Origin: Nitrospinae bacterium RIFCSPLOWO2_12_FULL_45_22
GTDB taxonomy: Bacteria > 2-12-FULL-45-22
Direction of reading: 5' to 3'
Length of the DNA stretch: 9,277 bases
Assembly: GCA_001803565.1 (NCBI GenBank)
Contig: MHDQ01000071.1
Span: 1-9,277, forward strand
Positions 1 through 5,910 of the stretch are shown here, one piece after another; position 1 is the stretch's first letter; each line of letters opens with the position of its first letter. The position numbers and the translations under genes were made by a program. A model generated the notes under the pieces. It was not told the origin of the DNA. It worked only from the letters and a program-made list of their open reading frames with translations, and ran no database searches.

Positions 1-39
1 CGAAGGCTTGCTCGCCTCTATCCAGGTCCTTTGCCATTC

Positions 40-75
40 CTTAGTGACTTTGTGCCTTGGTGGCTGAACGATTAC
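40..75. repeat. Dispersed-repeat-like stretch before the PEP-CTERM fragment
   Basis: This stretch has internal near-repetition (GTGACTTTGTGCCTTGGTGG) and ends in GGCTGAACGATTACT. It resembles a class of intergenic repeats of the 'gtgcctttgtggctgaacgattac' kind that I recall from anaerobic proteobacterial genomes; that resemblance is memory, not a search. Its end runs straight into the open frame of the PEP-CTERM tail, so it may mark the break point that removed the front of that gene. Nothing else is visible in bases 1-47. Confidence 0.3.
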
Positions 76-230
76 TATTTTTTTTAAGTATTGTAACTTT
101 CTTTTTGTTGACATGGACTGCCTTCGACATGCATCTCACCGGGACCCCAGTGCCGGTTCCAGCGACACTCTGGCTCTTCGGGACCGCCATGATCGGCCTT
201 GCCTGGTTCAGGAAAAGGTTTTTGATTTAA
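48..230 (+). pseudogene. Orphan PEP-CTERM sorting-signal tail (gene remnant)
   Basis: The frame is open from base 48 to TAA at 228-230. From about 144 it encodes a classic PEP-CTERM tail: the short motif VPVPAT, a hydrophobic helix (LWLFGTAMIGLAWF), then a basic end (RKRFLI). An exosortase recognises such a tail on an exported protein and removes or replaces it. There is no exported domain here. Upstream residues (LLFFLSIVTFFLLTW) are hydrophobic but derive from T-rich, repeat-like DNA, and the only starts are GTG at 60 or ATG at 129, neither with a clear ribosome site. I read it as the 3' end of a PEP-CTERM gene whose body was lost. A real 56-residue microprotein (GTG 60) with signal peptide plus sorting tail is the less likely alternative. 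Confidence 0.6.
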
Positions 231-253
231 TCTTAATCTGAGAAGGGAAACAA

Positions 254-2341
254 ATGAAGAAAGTAGGAAGTTTACGGCTCATTGTTCTTCTATCGCTACT
301 GGTCGGATGCTTTGGCAGTATCGAAGACAGGAGGGACAAGTTCTTTGAGAAAGGGAAAAAGTATTATCATGAACAGAACTATGTAAAGGCGAGGCTAGAA
401 TTGAAAAATGCCGTCCAGATAGATCCTAAATTTGCTGAGGGTTATTACTGGCTCGGCCTGTGTGCCCTCCAGCTTCGAGACATCCGGCAGGCCTACAGCA
501 GTTTTTTTAAGGCCGTGGAATTAAACCCTGATCTATTAGAAGCCCAATTACAACTGGGTACACTACTACTATTGGCTAAACAACCAGATAAGGCCATGGA
601 GAGGGCGAATATTATCCTTTCACAAGAATCTCAGGATGTGAATGGTCTATCTCTTAAGGCTTCTATCCTGACTGCTCAGGGAGACCTGGCCGGGGCTATA
701 GATATACTCCAGGGGATAATAGAAAGACACCCGGAAAAGATCGATACCTATCTGATGATATCTGCTATCCTGGCCAGGCAGGGTAAACCCAAAAAGGCAG
801 AAGCGGCCTTGAAAAAAGGACTGGAGAGGGAGCCACAGAATATCTCGCTCCATCTGGCCCTCGCTACTCTTTATATGACCCAGAAGCGCTACCGGGATGC
901 GGAGAAGATATACCAAAAAATAGTGCAAACAGTACCTGAAAACCCGGATTACCGCCTCCTATTGGCCCGCTACTATAATACCACCGGTTACCCGGGAAAA
1001 GCGGAGTCCATATTGCGCTCGGTTGTCAAGGCAGATCTCAAGAGTGAGAAATATATGATTGAATTAGCGAGATTCTTGATCCGTCAGAAGCGACCTGGGG
1101 ATGCCGAGAAGGAGCTGATTAAATTTATTGAGAGTGTACCCAGTGCCTATAAGGTACGCTTCAGCCTGGGTGAATTATATGCCGCTACTAATCAGATGGA
1201 TAAGGCCGGAGAAACCTTCCGGAAGATCATCACCCTGGAGCCGGAGGGTGCCAATTCTGCCCGGGCAAAGAATGCCTTAGCAAAGGTCCATCTGGTCCAG
1301 GGCCGATATGATGAGGCCCTGAAGGAAACAGATGAGGCTATACAGAAAAATCCCAGGGACCTGGAGGCCCATCTGACCAAAGGGCAGATTTATCTTGCCA
1401 AGCGGGATGGGGTCAATGCCGTAGGGTATTTTCGGACAGTTATCAAAGAGAATCCTGACTATATCGAAGGATATGTTCTGTTGGCCAAGGCCCACCTCCT
1501 CAGTCGAGAACCGGCCCTGGCAGAGGAGCAATACAAGAAGGCCCTGTCTATAAGACCCGCATACCTGCCGGCCCTGGAAGGGTTAGGTGATCTGTACGTG
1601 CTCAAGAAAGACCTGGACAGGGCAGAAAAGACCTATCAGGAAATAAAAGAGCGCTTCCCCAAAAACCCCCTGGGTAGTTTCAAGCTAGGCGGGCTTTACC
1701 GCCTCCAAGGGCGGTATGAGCTGGCCGGACAAAATCTTGAGCAGGCTATAGAGCTATCGCCTGCCTGGCAATTGCCTTACCGAAACCTGGCTGAATTATA
1801 CATCCAGGAGGGAAAACTGGGGCCGGCAGAGGATAGCTTGCAAAAAGCCTTACAGATAAACCCTGACTCCTTTTCTATTATCCTGTTGCTCGGGAGCATT
1901 TATGAAAATAAGGGGGAAATCGAAAAGGCTATGGGTTGCTATCGGAACATCCTGGATAAGGATGCCAAATTTGCCCCGGCAGCGAATAATCTCGCCTATC
2001 TCCTTGCGGAATACTATCCTACCCAGGAGAATCTTGCTAAGGCCCTGGGCCTGGCAGAAAAGGCTGCTAGCCTCCACCCCGATAACCCTTTTATTGCCGA
2101 TACCCTGGGATGGGTGAAATACAGGCTTGGGAAAAGCGATGAGGCCATCATACATTTCACCAAGGCCCTTGAGGCGAAACCTGAGGAGCCCATCTTCCAT
2201 TATCATCTGGGGGCCGCCCTTTATGAAAAAGGCGATCAGCAGAAGGCCAGAGGGGCCTTACAAGCAGCCCTGAGAAAGGCAGAGACATCCGCTAACTGGC
2301 TGTCGGATGCCAAAAAATTAATGAATTTATTGGAACAGTAG
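254..2341 (+). CDS. PEP-CTERM-system TPR-repeat lipoprotein (PrsT-like)
   Basis: This 695-residue protein begins with a lipoprotein signal peptide (basic MKK, hydrophobic core, lipobox L16-V-G-C19), so it should be a membrane-anchored periplasmic lipoprotein. The rest is an almost unbroken array of tetratricopeptide repeats spaced about 34 residues (motifs such as AEGYYWLGLCALQLRD, AANNLAYLLAEY, IADTLGWVKYRLGK). TPR superhelices bind partner proteins. The early segment (GKKYYHEQNYVKARLELKNAVQIDPKF) and the ending with NNLAYLLAE and DTLGWVKY match the PEP-CTERM-system TPR lipoprotein family, whose members are usually longer (about 900 residues), so this is a short version. A role in EPS/PEP-CTERM export or assembly is inferred from family context and from the PEP-CTERM genes on both sides. 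The ATG has a GAAGGG ribosome site about seven bases upstream. No terminator follows before the next genes. Confidence 0.85.
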   Translation: MKKVGSLRLIVLLSLLVGCFGSIEDRRDKFFEKGKKYYHEQNYVKARLELKNAVQIDPKFAEGYYWLGLCALQLRDIRQAYSSFFKAVELNPDLLEAQLQLGTLLLLAKQPDKAMERANIILSQESQDVNGLSLKASILTAQGDLAGAIDILQGIIERHPEKIDTYLMISAILARQGKPKKAEAALKKGLEREPQNISLHLALATLYMTQKRYRDAEKIYQKIVQTVPENPDYRLLLARYYNTTGYPGKAESILRSVVKADLKSEKYMIELARFLIRQKRPGDAEKELIKFIESVPSAYKVRFSLGELYAATNQMDKAGETFRKIITLEPEGANSARAKNALAKVHLVQGRYDEALKETDEAIQKNPRDLEAHLTKGQIYLAKRDGVNAVGYFRTVIKENPDYIEGYVLLAKAHLLSREPALAEEQYKKALSIRPAYLPALEGLGDLYVLKKDLDRAEKTYQEIKERFPKNPLGSFKLGGLYRLQGRYELAGQNLEQAIELSPAWQLPYRNLAELYIQEGKLGPAEDSLQKALQINPDSFSIILLLGSIYENKGEIEKAMGCYRNILDKDAKFAPAANNLAYLLAEYYPTQENLAKALGLAEKAASLHPDNPFIADTLGWVKYRLGKSDEAIIHFTKALEAKPEEPIFHYHLGAALYEKGDQQKARGALQAALRKAETSANWLSDAKKLMNLLEQ

Positions 2342-2402
2342 AGAGAGTAAAAAAAATATCAAAAAATCGTAGCTAAAAATGGTTGATTAGTTGAAAGGAC
2401 CT

Positions 2403-2459
2403 ATGATAAAAATAAGAAACATTGAGGGAAGTGGGATCATTTTTCATGGTCTTTTCTAA
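2403..2459 (+). CDS. Possible 18-residue leader ORF upstream of the PEP-CTERM genes
   Basis: ATG at 2403 follows AAAGGA by a few bases and opens an 18-codon frame (MIKIRNIEGSGIIFHGLF) closing with TAA at 2457. Its first bases nearly duplicate the start of the next gene: AAAATAAGAAACATT occurs at both 2409-2423 and 2492-2506, so the peptide begins MIKIRNI where the neighbour begins MKIRNI. It could be a translated leader, or the stump of a duplicated PEP-CTERM gene start. The downstream residues are not hydrophobic enough to be a signal peptide. Evidence is only the ribosome site and the duplication. Confidence 0.25.
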   Translation: MIKIRNIEGSGIIFHGLF

Positions 2460-2488
2460 ACCAACGGTTCATGGGAGGTGTTATTATT

Positions 2489-3034
2489 ATGAAAATAAGA
2501 AACATTACCACCATCACATTTTTACTGATCTCGGTGATAGTATTTTCCTCGACCGAAACCGTTGCCGATAGCCGATTCTTCATGGTGGATGGGGACGATG
2601 CGGAAAATTCGGTGACGGCTACATTCATCAATGCTACCCCATACTCCTTCGGATTTTTGGATGAGACTTTGACTTTTGAAGAAATAGCGGGAGGCGGGGA
2701 ATTCGGTAGTTATGACTTTATAGGAGGAGAAGCCCCCAATTTTGCGCTGTATTTAGGAGATAGTTACCTGACCTTACTGACTGATGATGCTACCGTCACT
2801 TATTTGGGACCCATTGATTGGGAGAATTCGGAGAACCCTTCACTATCAACTGATTATTGGAGAGGGGCCTGGATAGCATGGGCTACACCATTCCCCGACA
2901 TCACAATAGGAATAACTACCAGTCATCCAAATGACGGCTTCTCCCCGGTTCCTATCCCCACTACTCTTCTCCTGCTTAGTACGGGGTTAGTAGCCCTGGT
3001 AGGGTTGAGGAGGAAGTACATAATTCAGGATTAA
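2489..3034 (+). CDS. Secreted PEP-CTERM sorting domain protein, 181 residues
   Basis: The chosen start is ATG 2489, eight bases after a strong GGGAGGTG; an in-frame ATG at 2471 lies upstream of that ribosome site and is unlikely. Residues 1-26 form a Sec signal peptide (MKIRN, then TTITFLLISVIVFSS, likely cut after TVA). The mature part is acidic, lacks cysteine and is rich in aromatic, Gly, Thr and Asp residues, with beta-like segments; I recognise no domain. Residues 154-181 are a PEP-CTERM tail: VPIPTT, a hydrophobic helix (LLLLSTGLVALVGL) and RRKY. The protein should be exported, then processed by an exosortase and released into or anchored in the EPS layer. Only 30 bases separate it from the next PEP-CTERM gene, so the two are probably co-transcribed. 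Its specific function is unknown. Confidence 0.85.
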   Translation: MKIRNITTITFLLISVIVFSSTETVADSRFFMVDGDDAENSVTATFINATPYSFGFLDETLTFEEIAGGGEFGSYDFIGGEAPNFALYLGDSYLTLLTDDATVTYLGPIDWENSENPSLSTDYWRGAWIAWATPFPDITIGITTSHPNDGFSPVPIPTTLLLLSTGLVALVGLRRKYIIQD

Positions 3035-3064
3035 AAGAGTATATTCGTAAATAAGGAGGGCGAG

Positions 3065-3766
3065 ATGAAAAGGGTGGTGAGATTTATAAAGATTTTATTA
3101 CTGGCTGCATCTTTAGTGATGATTAACGTCTTGCCAGCTAAGGCATCCTTGTGGGATGCGCCTGTTGATCCAGGCGATTATACGGGATCGCGTACCTCAG
3201 CCTCAGGGGGAGGAGTTTATGCAACCCAGAGCTGGGACAATGGCGGCTTCACCATCTCATGGGATATCACGAATAACAATGATGGTACATTAACATATAA
3301 GTACACACTAACTGGTGAGAAAAAAAGTATTTCCCACTTTATATTGGAACTGAGCGGTGATATCGAAGGCGATATTTTCGACGGATCGGATCCCTACCAA
3401 GGACCAGCGTCCTGGGGTCCCGGTCACGGCAATAGCAACCCGGGATTCCCTGAAGGAGCCGCCATATATGGAATCAAATTCGAATTTGGGGGTAGTCCGG
3501 TTACTTATACATTGGTAACCAACCGATTGCCGGTATGGGGAAATTTTTACGCTAAGGACGGCAAAGAAAGTGGTGACTTTCTTTTCGCTTATAACAATGC
3601 GCTAGCGCTTACTGGTTTTAATAGCGATGTGGAAAATGACTTCATAGCCCGTCCCAACAGTATTGTCCCCCTACCCGGTTCGATGGTTCTTTTCGGCACT
3701 GCACTCGTTGGTTTGCTGGTGTACGGTAGAGGGAAATTCAAGCCACAAAGATATAGGCTTCTTTAA
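3065..3766 (+). CDS. Secreted PEP-CTERM sorting domain protein, 233 residues
   Basis: ATG 3065 lies four bases after AAGGAGGG. A signal peptide covers residues 1-27 (MKRVVRFIK, hydrophobic LLLAASLVMI, cleavage after AKA). The mature chain has no cysteine and looks like an all-beta extracellular domain (WDNGGFTISWDITNNNDGTL, SISHFILELSGDI, VWGNFYAKDG). The phrases FYAKDG and NDGTLTYKYT recur in PEP-CTERM proteins I have seen, but they give no function. The tail at residues 201-233 is VPLPGS, a hydrophobic helix (MVLFGTALVGLLVY) and a basic end (GRGKFKPQRYR), longer after the helix than usual. It is the second gene of the PEP-CTERM pair and is followed by a hairpin-plus-T-run terminator about 80 bases downstream. 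Export through Sec and exosortase processing are family knowledge; the enzyme itself is not in the window. Confidence 0.85.
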   Translation: MKRVVRFIKILLLAASLVMINVLPAKASLWDAPVDPGDYTGSRTSASGGGVYATQSWDNGGFTISWDITNNNDGTLTYKYTLTGEKKSISHFILELSGDIEGDIFDGSDPYQGPASWGPGHGNSNPGFPEGAAIYGIKFEFGGSPVTYTLVTNRLPVWGNFYAKDGKESGDFLFAYNNALALTGFNSDVENDFIARPNSIVPLPGSMVLFGTALVGLLVYGRGKFKPQRYRLL

Positions 3767-3844
3767 CCTTTATAAATCACTATTCATAGCTGTCCCATCT
3801 GGCATAACCATTCCCGGCTCTAACTTCCTTGACCTCATTTGAAC

Positions 3845-4066
3845 TTATCGCCCTTCGGGCGGGCTTTTTGTATTAGTCCAAATAAAATCACCACCGCACT
3901 TAGGACACACTAATTCTTCAGGCTCTCCTTCACGCTCGGCATCAAGAATACAGGCCACATCCATCACTTCTTCTTCATACCTACAATCCTGGCAGCGATA
4001 ATTGTAATACTCTGGCTTGCCCAGGAACTCCAGCTCCTCCGGACCCAATTCCCAACCTTTGATCAT
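3845..4066 (-). CDS. Small zinc-ribbon protein, 73 residues
   Basis: The start is ATG at 4066, chosen because GGAGAAGGGG lies just upstream on the minus strand; an in-frame ATG at 4096 would put that ribosome site inside the gene. The protein has C25-x2-C28, a single C39, and C54-x2-C57 in CPKCGGDF, a treble-cysteine layout expected to fold as a zinc ribbon of rubredoxin/FmdB-like size. The N-terminal part (GWELGPEELEFLGKPEYYNYRC) is not one I can name. Such proteins are often small metal-binding or nucleic-acid-binding regulators, but no role can be read from this sequence. It runs opposite to the PEP-CTERM genes and is separated from the EPS genes by transposon debris, so it is probably an independent cistron. 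Cysteine spacing and ribosome site make it a convincing gene. Confidence 0.65.
   Translation of the reverse strand: MIKGWELGPEELEFLGKPEYYNYRCQDCRYEEEVMDVACILDAEREGEPEELVCPKCGGDFIWTNTKSPPEGR
3849..3869 (+). terminator. Rho-independent terminator-like hairpin after the PEP-CTERM pair
   Basis: CGCCC, a TTC loop and GGGCG form a five-base-pair stem; alternatively GCCC pairs with the GGGC that directly touches TTTTT. The T-run (3865-3869) places it as a plus-strand terminator for the gene ending at 3766. It overlaps the last codons of the minus-strand zinc-ribbon gene, whose final residues (SPPEGR) are encoded by the hairpin. Confidence 0.45.
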
Positions 4067-4125
4067 ACTTCCCCTTCTCCATTTAGTTAAACTCATCGTA
4101 TATTATTCCATACTTGGGGTGCCAT

Positions 4126-4154
4126 ACCTGCCTGTGCTGGCACGGCAGACAGGT
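4126..4154. repeat. Palindromic repeat, single copy form (CCTGCCTGTGC family)
   Basis: ACCTGCCTGTGC faces GGCAGACAGGT across a short centre, an imperfect inverted repeat with one mismatch and a bulge. The same arms occur in the larger nested palindrome at 4378-4433, so this is a dispersed palindromic element. It lies in a stretch (4067-4344) with no recognisable gene on either strand. A 7-bp inverted repeat (AAGGGGT 4212-4218, ACCCCTT 4230-4236) is the only other structure seen there. Confidence 0.5.
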
Positions 4155-4377
4155 CGTGCAGAGGTCCATCTCACTCCTGAATGCAATGAAGGACCTTATC
4201 TGGAACAAACAAAGGGGTCTTTACCAGATACCCCTTGGTAACGATCTCTATAGCGCTTAAGGACTATTATCCGGTATGCCCCTTTAACTGCCCTCCCTAT
4301 CCGTTAGATTCGCTGTACTCACTACAGGCTTATCGCCTCTGAGACTACCTCCTTAACCCGATTAAATGTGCGGGTGG

Positions 4378-4433
4378 CCTGCCTGCCTGTGCGTAGCCTG
4401 CCTGTGCCTTGGCAGACAGGCACGCAGACAGGT
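4378..4433. repeat. Nested double palindrome of the same CCTGCCTGTGC family
   Basis: Two left arms (CCTGCCTGTGCG, then CCTGCCTGTGCC) are followed after TT by two right arms (GGCAGACAGG, then CGCAGACAGG). The inner pair forms one hairpin and the outer pair can extend it, as if one palindrome had inserted into the centre of another. It resembles the unit at 4126-4154 and lies just beyond the 3' limit of the transposase remnant. Open frames read through it on the minus strand are repetitive (AQAGYAQAGR) and not real protein. Confidence 0.55.
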
Positions 4434-4449
4434 CCATTAGGGTATCTCT

Positions 4450-4475
4450 TCCACATCGGGGGTACCCCCTGGGTG
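4450..4475. repeat. Direct repeat copy A (16-bp core around GGGTACCC)
   Basis: The core GGGTACCCCCTGGGTG (4460-4475) differs at one base from copy B at 4613-4628. Weaker similarity extends to about 27 bp, including TCCACA on one side in both copies. The two cores are exactly 153 bp apart. This copy lies four bases after the last transposase-like codon (VDKW). Confidence 0.55.
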
Positions 4476-4479
4476 CTAC

Positions 4480-4777
4480 CCACTTGTCTACATACACCTT
4501 CCCACAGGATAAACAAAAACCACTCTTACAACTAAAGGCTATCTTCTTCTCATCCCATCCACAATGAAAACACATGTAGCTACTGTAACCATAAGCTACA
4601 TCTCCACACCCCGGGTACCCCCAGGGTGATCTTCTCAATAATCCCATCATAATAAGGATCGTTATAGCCTGGATAAGAGAGCTTAAATCCTTCCCAATGA
4701 TCCCTAAATATCTGCTTGAAGCTCTCCTTATCAACCCCTTGTTCTCTTCCCACTTCTCTACCCCCTCCATCAATACT
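4480..4777 (-). pseudogene. Frameshifted N-terminal remnant of an IS91-type transposase
   Basis: On the minus strand, 4777-4628 encodes KESFKQIFRDHWEGFKLSYP followed by GYNDPYYDGIIEKI. After a frame change, 4611-4480 encodes GCGDVAYGYSSYMCFHCGW, then IAFSCKSGFCLSCGKVYVDK. Together these match the start of IS91-type (Y2, rolling-circle) transposases: a short helical lead and the zinc-binding module with CxxC, C and CxxC. The catalytic domain with its tyrosines is absent; beyond VDKW the frame encodes only palindromic repeat DNA. No start codon precedes the first segment, since a TAG at 4780-4778 blocks the frame. The remnant is non-functional. It lies just upstream of a chain-length gene that lacks its 5' end, so this element or its decay is the likely cause of that loss. 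The family call rests on remembered motifs, not an alignment. Confidence 0.7.
4603..4628. repeat. Direct repeat copy B, inside the transposase remnant
   Basis: The core GGGTACCCCCAGGGTG (4613-4628) lies at the point where the transposase reading frame changes. The two matching frames end at 4628 and resume at 4611, leaving 16 intervening bases (4612-4627), which is the core length. An insertion of the repeat would therefore explain the frameshift by itself. Confidence 0.55.
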
Positions 4778-4898
4778 CTAGATATTGGGCTATAAATCAT
4801 TAAAGTCTACCATATCTAGCAGAGAGGGTAAACTCTTTTCTACTTTGCTTCTCCCCCTACCCCCTTGGGATTCATCTCCTGAAAAACCGCATTATTAA

Positions 4899-5900
4899 AA
4901 TGAAAATTCCTATACTATCAAGATAAACTTCCAGGCCCGTGATTCCGGGCTGGCGTCCCGGGTAGCCAATACCCTGGCAGAGCCATATATCCAGTCTGAC
5001 CTTGAGGCCAAGCTCTCCGCTTCCCGGGAAGCTACCCATTGGCTGAGGCAGAAGCTAGAACCGCTAAAAGAGAAGGTAGAGGAGTCGGAAAGGGCTTTGC
5101 AGGAGTTTATGAGCGCTGAGCGTATCATCTCCTTACCTACCCTGGAAAAGGCCGAGAGGGGCAGTGAGAACATTGTTGCCCAGGGTCTGGCAGAACTCAA
5201 TACCGAGCTGACCAAGGCCAAGGCCGATCGGATTGCGCTGGAGACCATGACCCATGAGATGGAGCGCCTCGCCCAAAAACCAGGCATGCTGGAGGCACTG
5301 CCCGCAGCCATCAACAATTTGCTGGTCCAGGAGCTCAAGGCCGATTATGCCCGGCTCCTCGGTGAATACTCCACACTCAGTGAAAAGTATGGCCCCAGGC
5401 ATCCCAGAATCGTGCAGCTCCACTCCCACATAAAAGAGATGGAGGAAAAGATAGCCTATGAAGTAAACAAGATTGCCCGCAGTATAAGGACCCAATACCA
5501 GGCGGCATGCGCCCGCGAACAGAGCCTCCTAAATACCCTGGAGGAACAAAAGCAAGAAGCCCTGTCCCTCAACAAAAAGGTCATCCGCTATGGTGTCTTG
5601 AAAAGGGAAGTCGAGACCAATAAGCAGCTCTATGAGAACTTCCTTCTGCGTCTCAAAGAGACCAGCGCCACCGCGGGCTTGAAGACTACCAACATACGGA
5701 TCGTAGACCGGGCCGAGGTACCTGCTAGGCCCATAAAGCCCAGAATCATCCTTAACCTGGTTCTGGCCCTCATCTCCGGCCTTACCCTTGGCATTGGCAT
5801 GGCCTTTTTCCTGGACTATCTGGATAATAGCATCCGTACTCCCGAGGATGTAGAGCAGTACCTGCAACTGCCCATCCTGGGCATAATACCCCATCATTAG
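4899..5900 (+). pseudogene. 5'-truncated polysaccharide chain-length determinant (PCP/GNVR, PEP-CTERM locus type)
   Basis: The frame is open from 4899 (after TAA 4896-4898) to TAG 5898-5900 and lacks any start codon before TTG 5097 or ATG 5109, yet the homologous reading begins at once (YTIKINFQARDSGLASRVAN, then TLAEPYIQSDLEAKL). Domains in order are the tail of the Wzz-like periplasmic domain, a long coiled coil (about 4980-5560), the GNVR-type segment (YGPRHPRIVQL; YGVLKREVETNKQLYENFL), the second membrane helix (NLVLALISGLTLGIGMAFF) and a short cytoplasmic end (DNSIRTPEDVEQYL, LPILGIIP). Missing are the cytoplasmic N-terminus, the first membrane helix and most of the Wzz domain, probably 150 or more residues. 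Intact members set EPS chain length in the inner membrane and activate a partner BY-kinase, which is the next gene. Internal initiation would give about 265 residues with only one membrane helix, so normal function is doubtful. Confidence 0.8.
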
Positions 5901-5910
5901 GAATAGCAAA

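Noticed and set aside
108-136. TTGACA at 108-113 as a promoter for the TPR gene
   Set aside because: No convincing -10 box at 16-18 bases, and the bases are shared with the open PEP-CTERM tail frame.
647-928. Minus-strand open frames inside the TPR gene (also at 1192-1380, 1277-1531, 1850-2206) and a plus-strand frame at 1902-2117
   Set aside because: They lie wholly within a well-supported TPR lipoprotein gene, lack ribosome sites and encode nothing recognisable.
2383-2407. TTGATT and TATGAT as a sigma-70 promoter before the PEP-CTERM pair
   Set aside because: The spacing is only 13 bases, too short, and the TATGAT is part of the small ORF start region.
4017-4241. Plus-strand 74-codon frame opposite the zinc-ribbon gene
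   Set aside because: The minus-strand gene has a strong ribosome site and a cysteine pattern; this one runs through a palindromic repeat.
4322-4516. Minus-strand 64-codon frame overlapping the transposase remnant and palindromes
   Set aside because: It reads repeat DNA in an alternative frame; its cysteines come from the palindrome, not from a conserved motif.
4840-4875. Eleven-codon minus-strand ORF (MNPKGVGGEAK) with AGGAG touching the ATG
   Set aside because: The ribosome-site spacing is essentially zero and the peptide is not recognisable.
4910-5338. Minus-strand open frames within the chain-length and kinase genes (4910-5338, 5133-5495, 5529-5969, 5932-6162, 5976-6284, 6373-6561, 6885-7169)
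   Set aside because: They are shadows of the clearly homologous plus-strand proteins.
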